Below are positions 27,436-35,780 of a stretch of 64,000 bases of DNA, in pieces (position 1 is the first letter of the stretch; each line of letters starts with the position of its first letter). Below the pieces are notes generated by a model that was not told the origin of the DNA, searched no databases, and saw nothing but the letters and a program-made list of their open reading frames with translations. Position numbers and translations under genes: made by a program. Source of the stretch: Streptomyces sp. NA02950 (lineage in GTDB: Bacteria > Actinomycetota > Actinomycetes > Streptomycetales > Streptomycetaceae); NCBI RefSeq assembly GCF_013364155.1, contig NZ_CP054916.1:6941001-7005000 (forward strand). Direction: 5' to 3'.

Positions 27436-27464
27436 AACCCTTAGGGCCAGTAAGGCAACCCTTA
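27436..27464. promoter_or_regulatory. Direct repeats AACCCTTA spaced 21 bp
   Basis: AACCCTTA occurs at 27436-27443 and 27457-27464, exactly two helical turns apart, directly after the polA stop and about 130 bp before the transglycosylase start. CCTTA and TAAGG also form a small inverted repeat between them. This could be an activator or regulator site for the downstream cell-wall gene. Confidence 0.35.
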
Positions 27465-27589
27465 TCAGAGAAGCTCGGAGAAGCGCGGACGCGAGGTGTG
27501 CATCGCTGGCTGCGGGCCATAAGTTGTCGTAGTGTCACGAGGGTTGACGCGCGGGGGAGCGCATTGTGTTCGACGGGAGGGACACACGG

Positions 27590-29383
27590 ATGGCACCGCT
27601 TATCAGCCGGCGACTGCGCAAGGGGGCGGCCACGACGGCGGTGGCGGCGGCCGCGATGGCCGCCCTCACCGCCTCACAGGCACCGGGATTCGCCAGCACG
27701 TCGGACGGCGACCGGGACCGCAACCGGGAGCGGCAGGCGAGCGAATCACCGGCGGTGGACGACACCCCCATTGACGGCGGTTCGTCGTACCACACCGATC
27801 TGCCGCCCCTGAAGACGCCCGACAAACCGGGGTCGTCGGCCGATCTGCCCGGTATCCCCGGCGGGGGTGCCAAGGCCGAGGCGGGTATCCCCGCGACCGT
27901 CCTCGCCGCGTACAAGAAGGCGGAAGCCGCCCTCAAGGAGTCCCGCCCCGGCTGCAATCTGCCCTGGCAGCTGCTGGCCGCGATCGGCAAGGTCGAGTCC
28001 GGCCAGGCCCGCGGCGGCAATGTGGACGCTGAGGGCACCACCCCCAGCCCCATCCTCGGCCCGGTGCTCAACGGCAAGGGCTTCGCCATGATCAAGGACA
28101 CCGACAACGGTGCCTTCGACGGGGACTCCGGCCATGACCGGGCCGTCGGTCCCATGCAGTTCATCCCGTCCACCTGGGCCAACTGGGGCCGGGACGGCAA
28201 TGGCGACGGCGACCGCGACCCCAACAACATCTACGACGCGGCCCTCGCCGCCGGACACTACCTGTGCGCGAGCGGCCGGGACCTGTCCTCCGAGCGCTCT
28301 CTGCACCAGGCGATCCTGGGCTACAACCACTCGCAGGAGTATCTGAACACGGTCCTGTCGTGGTTCGAGTACTACAAGAGCGGCACCCACGAGGTCCCCG
28401 ACGGCACCGGAGTGCTGCCCTCCGACAACCGCTCGGGCGGCTCCGGACCGGGCACCGGCGGCAAGGGCTCGCACAAGGGCCACGGCGGTGGAAAGGGCCA
28501 CGGAGGGAAGGGCCACGGTGGAAAGGGCCACGGAGGGAAGGACACGGGCAAGGACCCCGGCCGTCCGCACACCCTCCCCAAGCCCGACCCCGACCCCGAC
28601 TCCACCCCCAAGCCCCCCTCGCACGGCGGCGAGACGCCCGGCCCCCCCTCACCGAAGCCGCCCACGACTCCCGCACCCAGCCGGCCCACCGCCCTTGCCT
28701 CCGTCGGCGCGAAGGAACTGTCCGCCACCGCGGGCACCGAGTTCGCCCAGCCGCCCCGCGTCCGCGCGGTGGACGCCAAGGGCAAGCCGGTGGCCAAGGC
28801 GAAGATCCTGTACGAGATCCGCGGGGAGACCGGCGCGCGCTTCCTCGGTCTGGTCAAGTCCGCCGTGGTGCTCACCCGTTCCGACGGCACCGCCACCGCG
28901 CCCAAGCTCACCGCGGGCGAGCAGACCGGCTCCTTCACCGTGCGCGCCACGGCCGACGGCGGCAAGCTCACCCCGGTGGAGTTCAAGGCCACCGTCAAGG
29001 CCCGCCCCGCCCCGCGGGCCGATGTGCTGGCCCGGATCGGCGACAAGGCCCTCAAGGCCGAGACCGGCGGCGCCTTCGCCGACCCGCTCACCGTCAAGGC
29101 CACCTACAAGGGCAAGGTGGCGGCGGGTGTCCCGGTCACCGCGACCATGGTCACCGCCGATCCCAAGAAGCCCGTGCAGAACGACAAGGGCCCGTACTTC
29201 CTGGACGAGAAGGGCAAGCCGGTCCGCACCCTGACCGGTCTGAAGACCAACGCCCTGGGGCAGCTCACCCTGCCGAAGATCCTCGCCGACGAGCACACGG
29301 GCACCTATCTGCTCCGGCTGACCACGGCCGACGGCGCCGTGCTCACCGTGGAGCTGACGGTCACCCAGGCCGCCGCCTCCTGA
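27590..29383 (+). CDS. Secreted lytic transglycosylase-like protein with Ig-like C-terminal repeats
   Basis: A 597-residue exported protein. The signal peptide is MAPLISRRLRKGAATTAVAAAAMAALTASQAPGFA. The catalytic domain (about 100-280) resembles the MltB/SLT_2 type: LPWQLLAAIGKVESGQARGG with the likely catalytic Glu, AVGPMQFIPSTWANWG, and an NGDGDRDP calcium-loop-like stretch, then YLCASGRDLS. A Gly/His/Lys-rich low-complexity region (KGHGGK repeats) and a Pro-rich wall-spanning linker follow, then two roughly 110-residue beta-rich modules (each beginning ALASVGAKEL or VLARIGDKAL). It would cut or bind peptidoglycan outside the cell. A GTG at 27566 with GGGGGAG upstream is an alternative start. 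Confidence 0.85.
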   Translation: MAPLISRRLRKGAATTAVAAAAMAALTASQAPGFASTSDGDRDRNRERQASESPAVDDTPIDGGSSYHTDLPPLKTPDKPGSSADLPGIPGGGAKAEAGIPATVLAAYKKAEAALKESRPGCNLPWQLLAAIGKVESGQARGGNVDAEGTTPSPILGPVLNGKGFAMIKDTDNGAFDGDSGHDRAVGPMQFIPSTWANWGRDGNGDGDRDPNNIYDAALAAGHYLCASGRDLSSERSLHQAILGYNHSQEYLNTVLSWFEYYKSGTHEVPDGTGVLPSDNRSGGSGPGTGGKGSHKGHGGGKGHGGKGHGGKGHGGKDTGKDPGRPHTLPKPDPDPDSTPKPPSHGGETPGPPSPKPPTTPAPSRPTALASVGAKELSATAGTEFAQPPRVRAVDAKGKPVAKAKILYEIRGETGARFLGLVKSAVVLTRSDGTATAPKLTAGEQTGSFTVRATADGGKLTPVEFKATVKARPAPRADVLARIGDKALKAETGGAFADPLTVKATYKGKVAAGVPVTATMVTADPKKPVQNDKGPYFLDEKGKPVRTLTGLKTNALGQLTLPKILADEHTGTYLLRLTTADGAVLTVELTVTQAAAS

Positions 29384-29485
29384 CGGCCGGGCCGCCGGCA
29401 GGCCGCGTACCGCACACCGCACCGCCCGTCTCGTTCCCGTCGTCGTGTTCCCCTCTGCGCTCCCCGTTGCTACGGTGCCCCCGAA

Positions 29486-29500
29486 CTGACGCTACGTCAG
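29486..29500. promoter_or_regulatory. Palindrome CTGACG-CTA-CGTCAG
   Basis: A perfect 15-bp dyad with a 3-base centre lies 37 bases upstream of the small-protein gene at 29537. Similar TGACG/CGTCA dyads are bound by TetR-type regulators in actinobacteria, which is general knowledge and not proof here. Confidence 0.5.
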
Positions 29501-29536
29501 CTCCCGCTCGTCACCCGGAGCAACGGGAGGCCCAGC

Positions 29537-29671
29537 ATGCGTGCCCTCGCCGCCGCCGCGATCGGGCTCACCGCCGCCCTCGCGCTCGTCCTCACCATCT
29601 CCGCCATCGGCGCCCCCAGCGGCACGACCTCCCCCGAGCCCCTGCTCACCACCGTCCCCGAACACCCCTGA
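29537..29671 (+). CDS. Small 44-residue membrane or secreted peptide (SPW_0924-like family)
   Basis: MRALAAAAIGLTAALALVLT is one hydrophobic segment starting at residue 2, followed by a short Ser/Thr/Pro tail ending LLTTVPEHP. The ATG is preceded by GGGAGG with seven bases spacing, codon bias fits a real gene, and I recall a conserved Streptomyces family of this size and ending. Function is unknown. It lies 15 bp before the DUF3068 gene and is probably cotranscribed with it. Confidence 0.7.
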   Translation: MRALAAAAIGLTAALALVLTISAIGAPSGTTSPEPLLTTVPEHP

Positions 29672-29686
29672 GGGAGGCGGACCGTC

Positions 29687-30688
29687 ATGCGCCGCACGAC
29701 CAGCCTGGTGCTGCTCGCCTTCGCCGTGTTCTGCGCCGCCCTCTCACCGCTGCTGCGCTGGTACGCGTTCCCCCGGCTGGCCAAGATCCCGCCCGACGAG
29801 TACCAGACGGCCGTACTCGAAGCCGCCCCCGCCACCCTCCTCGACTACGGGACCATGAAGCCCCGCACGGTCCCCAGGGTCAGCATCGTGCAGACCCTGC
29901 GCGGAAACGTGGCGGTCGCCGAGGAGGTCGGCAGGACCACCGGCCGCGATGTGGTGGTCTGGGACGCGCTGTCGTACATCGAGGGGCCCGACGGGAAGAT
30001 GGTCTCCCGGATCCCCGAACGCTATGTCTTCGACGCCCACTCCCAGGACCCGGTGCACTCCGGCGGTGAACACGTCGACGGGGACGCGGTGCGCCGCGAC
30101 GGCATCGAGTTCAAATGGCCGTTCCTCACCGAGAAGCGCGACTACCGCTACTTCGACGCCCAGACCCGCACGTCCGCCCCCATCCACTACAAGGGCGCCC
30201 GCACCTTCCGCGGGCTGGAGGTCTACTACTTCGAGCAGACCGTCCCCTGGACCAAGGTGCCGCTGCCCAAGACCATGCCGGTCGACGGCGTCACCCCCGA
30301 GACCGTGCGTCAGGCCGGCACCTCCCGCTGGTACACCACCAAGCGCATGTTCTGGGTCGAGCCCACCACCGGCGCGCCCGTCAACGGTGAGGAGATCCAC
30401 CGCGAGGAGCTGCGCGGCGGCACCCTGCTCGGCGACCGGGAGAAGGTGACCGTCTTCTCCGGCCATGTGAAGATGCGCGAGGACTACGTCGAGCACACCG
30501 TGGACCTGGTCTCCTCCCAGCGGCAGCTGATCCTCCTGCTCACCAGCTATCTGCCGTGGGGTCTGCTCACCCTCGGAACCGGGCTGTTCGCCCTCGCGCT
30601 GTGGATGGAGGCCCGCGTCCGCCGCCCGCGACCGGCCGCCGCGGCCGGAACCGCGGCGGCCGAGCCGGTTGTCAGTGGCTCCTCGTAG
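29687..30688 (+). CDS. DUF3068 domain membrane protein
   Basis: A 333-residue protein with a transmembrane segment at each end: LVLLAFAVFCAALSPLLRWY near residue 8 and LTSYLPWGLLTLGTGLFALALWM near 285-307. The roughly 260 residues between would be extracytoplasmic and include the DUF3068 pattern (WDALSYIEGPDGKMVSRIPERYVFDAHSQDPVHSGGEHV, GLEVYYFEQTVPWTKVP, KRMFWVEPTTGAPVNGEEIHREEL). The topology with two anchors and a large beta-rich loop is characteristic; the biochemical role is not established. The 3' end overlaps the DNA-damage-type promoter of the next gene. Confidence 0.85.
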   Translation: MRRTTSLVLLAFAVFCAALSPLLRWYAFPRLAKIPPDEYQTAVLEAAPATLLDYGTMKPRTVPRVSIVQTLRGNVAVAEEVGRTTGRDVVVWDALSYIEGPDGKMVSRIPERYVFDAHSQDPVHSGGEHVDGDAVRRDGIEFKWPFLTEKRDYRYFDAQTRTSAPIHYKGARTFRGLEVYYFEQTVPWTKVPLPKTMPVDGVTPETVRQAGTSRWYTTKRMFWVEPTTGAPVNGEEIHREELRGGTLLGDREKVTVFSGHVKMREDYVEHTVDLVSSQRQLILLLTSYLPWGLLTLGTGLFALALWMEARVRRPRPAAAAGTAAAEPVVSGSS

Positions 30689-30690
30689 CG
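30668..30690 (+). promoter_or_regulatory. PafBC-type (RecA-NDp-like) promoter of the gene at 30699
   Basis: TTGTCAGTG at 30668-30676, 8 bases, then TAGCGT at 30685-30690: a complete match to TTGTCRGTG-N8-TANNNT. The ATG follows 8 bases after the -10. The element overlaps the last codons of the DUF3068 gene. Confidence 0.75.
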
Positions 30691-30698
30691 TGGGGGAC

Positions 30699-31325
30699 AT
30701 GCCCGTCACCACCTGTGTCCCCGGCCCGGAACTCATCGGCCGCATCGCCGAATTGGCGCGTCTGGAATGGAAGCCGGGCGCCACCGGGGCCGCCGTCGAG
30801 CGCTTCGGCTGGGTGCCCGACGGATCCCGTATGTCCTCGTTCAACACCGGGACGGGTCACCATGTCCATCCCGAGTGCTTCGGCGGCCCTGGGGATACGG
30901 CCGACACCGAATGCCTGATCCCGTTCTGCTACTACTACGAGCCCGACGACTTCGATGCCGAGCTCCAGGCGGACGGCCTCACGAGCAACGTCGACTGGCT
31001 CGCCACGTACTACGACGAGGAGCCCTCCTGGGTCTTCCACCGCGAGGCCGGCCGCTCCGTCTTCGACGCCCAGTGGCGCGCCGCCGTCGAGGCGTTCGGC
31101 GAGCGGCTGGGGGAGCCGGGGACGGTGGTCAGCCATGACACGGGCGGCGGCCGCGCGTGGCACTACGCGGCCTGGCGCTGCGGCGGCAACGCGCTGGTGG
31201 TCGGCCAGACCGTGGACAACGGCTCGTACGGCACCTTCGAGCAGGCGCTGATATGGGTGGGCCCGCATCCGGTGGACGAGCCGATGCCGTCGGCGGAGCA
31301 GTTCTCCGTGCGGCTGGAGTGCTGA
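30699..31325 (+). CDS. Hypothetical protein with a DNA-damage-type promoter
   Basis: A 208-residue soluble protein I cannot assign. It is acidic with many aromatic residues (CYYYEPDDFDAEL, LATYYDEEPSWVFHREAG) and mixed alpha/beta predicted character; no catalytic motif or membrane segment is evident. The end, ALIWVGPHPVDEPMPSAEQFSVRLEC, is well formed. The start MPVTTCVPGPEL at 30699 lies 8 bases after a complete TTGTCRGTG-N8-TANNNT promoter, which argues for a leaderless transcript induced by DNA damage. This is inference from the promoter alone. Confidence 0.7.
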   Translation: MPVTTCVPGPELIGRIAELARLEWKPGATGAAVERFGWVPDGSRMSSFNTGTGHHVHPECFGGPGDTADTECLIPFCYYYEPDDFDAELQADGLTSNVDWLATYYDEEPSWVFHREAGRSVFDAQWRAAVEAFGERLGEPGTVVSHDTGGGRAWHYAAWRCGGNALVVGQTVDNGSYGTFEQALIWVGPHPVDEPMPSAEQFSVRLEC

Positions 31326-31388
31326 CCGCGCGGTGGGCCGGGCCGATGTCCGGGCCGATGTCCGGGGTCGTCAACTTCCGTCCTGATA

Positions 31389-31406
31389 TTCGCTCGAGGT
31401 AGCGAA
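31389..31406. promoter_or_regulatory. Inverted repeat TTCGCT-N6-AGCGAA before the toxin-antitoxin pair
   Basis: A perfect 6-6-6 dyad 24 bases upstream of the antitoxin ATG, in the position expected for an autoregulatory antitoxin operator. An 11-bp direct repeat (GGGCCGATGTC, twice) lies a little further upstream at about 31338-31364. Confidence 0.5.
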
Positions 31407-31430
31407 GCCGGTAGTGATCAGGGTGGGGGC

Positions 31431-31667
31431 ATGGCTAGCATTCCGCCCATGCCGGGCATCACGATTGAATTCACCGAGCAGGAGCTGGCCGAGCTGCGTG
31501 CCGAGGCCAAGGAGAAGGGCGTCGCGATCAAGCGGCTGGCGCACGACATACTGACCGAGGACGTGGTGCGGCGGCGGCAGAAGCAGCGCTTCGTCGAGGG
31601 CGCCGTGAGGTTCGCGCTGGAGTACAAGACGGAATTCGAGCGGGAGTTCCCGCACGGCATGCGGTGA
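31431..31667 (+). CDS. Antitoxin-like small protein
   Basis: A 78-residue, charged, helix-rich protein. ITIEFTEQELAELRAEAKEKGVAIKRLAHDILTEDVV is a ribbon-helix-helix-like pattern (strand, helix, turn, helix) as in DNA-binding antitoxins, and the C-terminal RFVEGAVRFALEYKTEFEREF would be the toxin-binding helix. Its stop overlaps the GTG start of the following gene (GTGA), the normal layout of a type II toxin-antitoxin operon, where antitoxin plus toxin repress their own promoter. Confidence 0.7.
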   Translation: MASIPPMPGITIEFTEQELAELRAEAKEKGVAIKRLAHDILTEDVVRRRQKQRFVEGAVRFALEYKTEFEREFPHGMR

Positions 31668-32041
31668 TCCTGTACGTCGATGCCGGCTGGGTGCTGAACG
31701 TCCAGGTCGCGGTCTCCCCGGTGAACACACCGGTGCGGGACTGGGGCGCACTGCACTGCATGACCGAACGGCACCGCTACGAGCGGTTCGCGGGCGAGCC
31801 GTACTACGAGGAGGCCGCCGCCCGCGCTGCCACCTTTCTGCACACCTCCCTGATCCTCGAACCGTTCTCCGACTACAACGCCACGATCGGCGCGGCCTGC
31901 GCGCAGATGTACATGGAGGAATCCGGAGAACGCATCACCCCGCCGCCGGGCGCCATGGTCGAACTGGTCCGCGACATACGGAAGACCACCGGACTCCGTC
32001 TGAGCGAAACCGCCCGCCGGCTCCGCGACTGGGCCGACTGA
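31664..32041 (+). CDS. Fic/Doc-like toxin component (divergent)
   Basis: A 125-residue protein. The pattern VRDWGALHCMTERHRYERFAGEPYYEEAAARAATFLHTSLILEPFSDYNATIGAACAQMYMEESG follows the Doc-like toxins annotated in Streptomyces: N-terminal strand, helix bundle, then the active loop. The canonical HPFxxGNGR/HxFxDANKR loop is reduced to LEPFSDYNATIG, with the catalytic His replaced by Glu, so AMPylation or phosphorylation activity is doubtful. The GTG start overlaps the antitoxin stop. It may be an inactive or mechanistically altered toxin. Confidence 0.65.
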   Translation: MILYVDAGWVLNVQVAVSPVNTPVRDWGALHCMTERHRYERFAGEPYYEEAAARAATFLHTSLILEPFSDYNATIGAACAQMYMEESGERITPPPGAMVELVRDIRKTTGLRLSETARRLRDWAD

Positions 32042-32073
32042 CCGCGCCCGCGGGGCCGGCCCGCACTCCCGGC

Positions 32074-34749
32074 TCAGCGGCGGGTGTTGGTGCGGCGGGT
32101 GGGCTCGGCCGTGGCCGGGTCCTCCGGCCACGGATGCTTGGGGTAGCGACCGCGCAGCTCCGCCCGCACGGACCGGTAGCCGTCCTTCCAGAAGGACGCC
32201 AGATCGGCGGTCACCGCCGCCGGACGCCCCGCCGGGGACAGCAGATGCACCAGCAGCGGTACCCGCCCGCCCGCGATCCGCGGGGTCTGCTGCCAGCCGA
32301 ACAGCTCCTGGAGCTTCACCGCCAGCACCGGCTGGCCCTCGCCGTAGTCGACCCGCACCCGCGATCCGCTCGGCACCTCGACCCGCTCCGGCGCCAGCTC
32401 CTCGAACCGCGCGGCGTCACCCGTGGCCCATGGCAGCAGCCGCGACAGTGCCTGCCCGGCGTCCACCCGCTCCAGATCGGCCCGCCGGCGCGCCCGGCCC
32501 AGCTCCACCCCGAGCCAGTCGTCCGCCCGTGCCACCAGCGCCGCGTCGGAGACGTCCGGCCAGGGCGCCCCCAGCTCCCGGTGCAGAAAGGCCAGCCGCT
32601 GCCGCAGCGAGGCGGCGCCGGCCGACCAGCGCAGCAGTCCCGGGCCCTCCCGGCGCAACCCCTCCAGCAAGGCGTCCCGCACCAGCTCCGGATCGGGGGC
32701 GGTCAGCGGACGGGCCACCAGCTCGATCGCGCCGAGCCGCGACACCCGCCGGGCGATCACCTCGCCCTCGGCCCAGCGCACCTCCTCGGCGTCCGAGCCG
32801 AGCGCCGCCGCCGCCGTGCGCGCGGTGTCCTCGTCGGTCACGGCCGCGAGCCGTACCCGCGCGGACGCGGAGGTCACCGGCCGGTCGGCGACGGCCACCG
32901 CGAGCCAGTCCGATCCACCGAGCCGCGACCCGTCGCCCAGCTCCGCGCCGGTTCCGGCCGCCATCAGATACGCCCGCTCCCCGCGCCGCCGGGCCACCCG
33001 CTCGGGGAACGCCAGCGCGGCCACCAGCCCCGCCACGGCGTCATCGCTCCGGGCGCCCGCGCCGGTCCGGCCCCGGTGGCCGGTGGCCGGGCCCCGCGCC
33101 TCCCCGGCCCGGCCCGCGGCCCGCGTCCCGGCGTCCGCGCGGTCCGGGGCGGCTGCCGAGGCACCGGACCCGATGACGTCCGCCGTGTCCTCCGCCGTCA
33201 CGGCGCGTTCCAGACGGCGGACCTCCTGCCGCCAGCGGGCGGCGTAGGGGTCGCCGCCGCGGCGGGCGGTACGCCAGGCGCCCGCCAGATCGTCGCCGTA
33301 CTCCCGCGGCGGCTCCTCGCTCAGCAGCGCCACCACCTCGGCCGCCCGGCGTGCGCCGACCTCCCGCGCCCCGTCCAGCAGCGCTCGCGCAAGCCGGGGG
33401 TGGAGGCCCAGCCGGGCCATCCGGGCGCCGCGCCCGGTGGCCCGCCCGGCCGCGTCCGCGGCGCCGATCGCGGCCAGCACCTCGCGGGCGGCCGTCAGCG
33501 CCCCGGCGGGCGGCGGATCGAGCAGGGCGAGGCCGGAGGTGTCCGGATCGCCCCAGCACGCCGCTTGCAGCGCGAACGCCGTCAGATCGGCACCGGCGAT
33601 CTCCGGGGACGGGAAGCGCGGCAGCCGGGCGTCCTCCGCCTCCGGCCAGCAGCGGTAGACCGCGCCCGGCGCCTCGCGCCCGGCACGCCCCGCGCGCTGG
33701 CGGGCGGCCGCGCGGGAGGCGCGTACGGTCGTCAGCGCGCTCAGGCCCCGCGCGTGGTCCATCCGCGGCTCGCGGGCCAGCCCGCAGTCCACCACCACCC
33801 GTACGCCCGGCACGGTCAGGCTGGACTCGGCGACGGAGGTCGCGAGCACCACCCGCCGCGGGCCGCCGTCCGCCCCGGCGAGCACCGCCTCCTGGACGGC
33901 CGCCGGGGCCCGGCCGTGCACCTGGAGCACCTCGGCCCCGTCCAGACCGCCCAGCATCCCGGTCACCCGCGCGATCTCCCCGACGCCCGGCAGGAAACAC
34001 AGCACATCGCCGTCACGCTCGCCCAGCGCCCGCCGCACCACCGACGCGACGTGCTCCAGCAGGGCGGGATCCACCCGCATCCCGTGCGGCGGGCGGACCG
34101 GGCGGGCCGGTGGCGCCCATACGACCTCCACCGGGTGGGACACCCCGGGGGCCGACACCACCGGCGCGGCGGCACCGTCGCCGTCGCCGAGCAGCCGCGC
34201 CCAGCCTTCCGCGTCCGTGGTGGCCGACGCGGCGACCAGCCGCAGTTCGGGGCGGAGCGCCGCCCGGACGTCCAGCAGGAAGGCGGCGGCCGTATCCGCG
34301 TCCAGATGGCGTTCATGGCACTCGTCGAGGACGACCGTGTCGACCCCGGCCAGCTCCTGATCACGTTGCAGCCGTTGCAGCAGTACTCCGGTGGTGACCA
34401 CCTCGACCACGGTTTCGCGGCCCACCTGCCGTTCTCCGCGCACGGTGAAGCCGACCCGCCCGCCGACCCGCTCACCCAGCAGCCACGCCATCCGCCGTGC
34501 CGCGGCGCGGGCCGCGATCCGCCGCGGCTCGGCGACCAGCACCCGGCGCACCGGCGGCCCGTCGTCCACCAGCCCGGCGAGCACCAGCGGCACCAGGGTG
34601 GTCTTGCCGGTGCCCGGCGGCGCGCACAGCACCGCCGCGCCCCGCTCGTCGAGGGCGCGCAGCAGCTCCGGTACGGCGGCACGTACGGGAAGCCGGTCCA
34701 AGGCGTCGGCGGTGGCGGTGGTGCCGGCGGGGCCGGAGCGCCGGGTCAC
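32074..34749 (-). CDS. hrpB: HrpB-type ATP-dependent helicase (DEAH box)
   Basis: An 891-residue SF2 helicase. Motif I is APPGTGKT at 43-50, motif Ia LVAEPRRIAARAAARRMA, motif II DECHERHLDADT, motif III SATTD, and motif VI QRAGRAGREAPGAVYR. After the helicase core come the HA2-like helical domain and the HrpB-specific C-terminal region ending QELFGWQQTPRIAGGRVPLLVHLLSPAGRPAAVTADLASFWKDGYRSVRAELRGRYPKHPWPEDP. The substrate in bacteria is uncertain (RNA or structured nucleic acid). The GTG start overlaps the stop of the upstream methyltransferase gene by four bases. A Gly/Ala/Arg-rich insertion lies near residues 570-615. Confidence 0.92.
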   Translation of the reverse strand: MTRRSGPAGTTATADALDRLPVRAAVPELLRALDERGAAVLCAPPGTGKTTLVPLVLAGLVDDGPPVRRVLVAEPRRIAARAAARRMAWLLGERVGGRVGFTVRGERQVGRETVVEVVTTGVLLQRLQRDQELAGVDTVVLDECHERHLDADTAAAFLLDVRAALRPELRLVAASATTDAEGWARLLGDGDGAAAPVVSAPGVSHPVEVVWAPPARPVRPPHGMRVDPALLEHVASVVRRALGERDGDVLCFLPGVGEIARVTGMLGGLDGAEVLQVHGRAPAAVQEAVLAGADGGPRRVVLATSVAESSLTVPGVRVVVDCGLAREPRMDHARGLSALTTVRASRAAARQRAGRAGREAPGAVYRCWPEAEDARLPRFPSPEIAGADLTAFALQAACWGDPDTSGLALLDPPPAGALTAAREVLAAIGAADAAGRATGRGARMARLGLHPRLARALLDGAREVGARRAAEVVALLSEEPPREYGDDLAGAWRTARRGGDPYAARWRQEVRRLERAVTAEDTADVIGSGASAAAPDRADAGTRAAGRAGEARGPATGHRGRTGAGARSDDAVAGLVAALAFPERVARRRGERAYLMAAGTGAELGDGSRLGGSDWLAVAVADRPVTSASARVRLAAVTDEDTARTAAAALGSDAEEVRWAEGEVIARRVSRLGAIELVARPLTAPDPELVRDALLEGLRREGPGLLRWSAGAASLRQRLAFLHRELGAPWPDVSDAALVARADDWLGVELGRARRRADLERVDAGQALSRLLPWATGDAARFEELAPERVEVPSGSRVRVDYGEGQPVLAVKLQELFGWQQTPRIAGGRVPLLVHLLSPAGRPAAVTADLASFWKDGYRSVRAELRGRYPKHPWPEDPATAEPTRRTNTRR

Positions 34750-35627
34750 CGGGCGGCCCGGTCCCGCTCGCAGACGAAGATCGCCGTGCCCGGGATCAGT
34801 CCACCGCGCAGCGGGGACCAGCCGCCCCACTCCTGGTGATTCCAGTCGGGCCATTCCGGTTCAATGAGATCGATCAGCCGGAATCCCGCTGTCACTACGT
34901 CCCGTACCCGGTCACCCAGGGTGCGATGGTGCTCCACATAGACGGCTCGGCCCTGCTCGTCCTGTTCCACATAGGGCGTGCGGTCGAAGTAGGAGGCGGC
35001 GACCGACAGCCCCTCGGGGCCCGGCTCGTCGGGGAACGCCCAGCGGATCGGATGGGTCACCGAGAAGACCCAGCGCCCGCCCGGCCGCAACACCCGGTGG
35101 ACCTCCCTCATCACCCGCACCGGATCGGCGACGAACGGCACCCCCCCGTAGGCCGAGCAGGCCAGGTCGAAGGAGCCGTCCCGGAAGGGCAGCGCCGTGG
35201 CGTCGGCCTGCACCAGGGCCACCGGCTCCCGCCCCGCCGCGCCGGTCCCGCCCCGGGCCTCGGCGTCGATCCGCCGAGCGTGCCGGAGCTGCCGGCTGGA
35301 GAGGTCGAGGGCGACCGGCCGGGCGCCCTGCGCCGCCAGCCAGCGCGCGCACTGCGCGGCGCCCGCCCCCACCTCCAGGACGGCCAGCCCCTCGAGCCCG
35401 TCCGCCGGGCCGAGCAACCCGGCCTCGGCCTCGTCGAGCCCTTCCGGGCCCCATATGAAGCGGTCGTCGCCGAGGAAGCGGCCGTGCTCCTCCTGGTACT
35501 CGTCCGCGTTGCGGTCCCACCACCCGCGGCTCGCCCGGCTGCTCTCCGCGTCGTCGGCGGTCCGCCGGGTGGCCGTCGGCTCCGCCGCTGCCCCGAGGTG
35601 GCCGTTGGACTCGTGTTCTTGGACCAT
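34746..35627 (-). CDS. Class I SAM-dependent methyltransferase
   Basis: A 293-residue protein with a Methyltransf_11-type core: motif I LAVLEVGAGAAQCARWLA near residue 81, the acidic ribose-binding loop PVALDLSSRQL, VALVQADATALPFRDGSFDLACS and VHRVLRPGGRWVFSVTHPIRW. The N-terminus has WWDRNADEYQEEHGRFLGDDRFIWGPEGLDE, a pattern I know from actinobacterial methyltransferases of unknown substrate. It overlaps hrpB and forms a two-gene operon with it. The ATG at 35627 lacks a good ribosome site. It is divergent from rpsA. Confidence 0.85.
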   Translation of the reverse strand: MVQEHESNGHLGAAAEPTATRRTADDAESSRASRGWWDRNADEYQEEHGRFLGDDRFIWGPEGLDEAEAGLLGPADGLEGLAVLEVGAGAAQCARWLAAQGARPVALDLSSRQLRHARRIDAEARGGTGAAGREPVALVQADATALPFRDGSFDLACSAYGGVPFVADPVRVMREVHRVLRPGGRWVFSVTHPIRWAFPDEPGPEGLSVAASYFDRTPYVEQDEQGRAVYVEHHRTLGDRVRDVVTAGFRLIDLIEPEWPDWNHQEWGGWSPLRGGLIPGTAIFVCERDRAAR

Positions 35628-35751
35628 CGCGCGCGTCGTCGTACTCTCTGTATCGACCTGTGGCTGCGGGGCACGGCGTGACCGCGTCGCAGTACGGACC
35701 ATGCAAATTGCCGGGTTCGGGGCGATAAGCCCCGCGTGTGCTCTTCGTGCA

Positions 35752-35780
35752 TTGACCATGCCCGGCTGCCCCCGTATGCT
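35752..35780 (+). promoter_or_regulatory. Promoter of rpsA
   Basis: TTGACC at 35752-35757, 17 bases, TATGCT at 35775-35780: a good match to the vegetative (HrdB) consensus. Transcription would start near 35787 and give an rpsA leader of about 190 bases, room for the translational autoregulation known for S1. The 352-bp gap 35628-35979 holds no gene. Confidence 0.7.

Noticed and set aside
27526..27545. TTGTCGTAGTGTC upstream of the transglycosylase gene as a fifth PafBC-type promoter
   Set aside because: The GTG of the first element is displaced and no TANNNT stands 8 bases away.
32134..34839. A 901-codon plus-strand frame opposite hrpB
   Set aside because: Arg/Pro/His/Gly-rich with no recognisable domain; hrpB on the minus strand has all helicase motifs.
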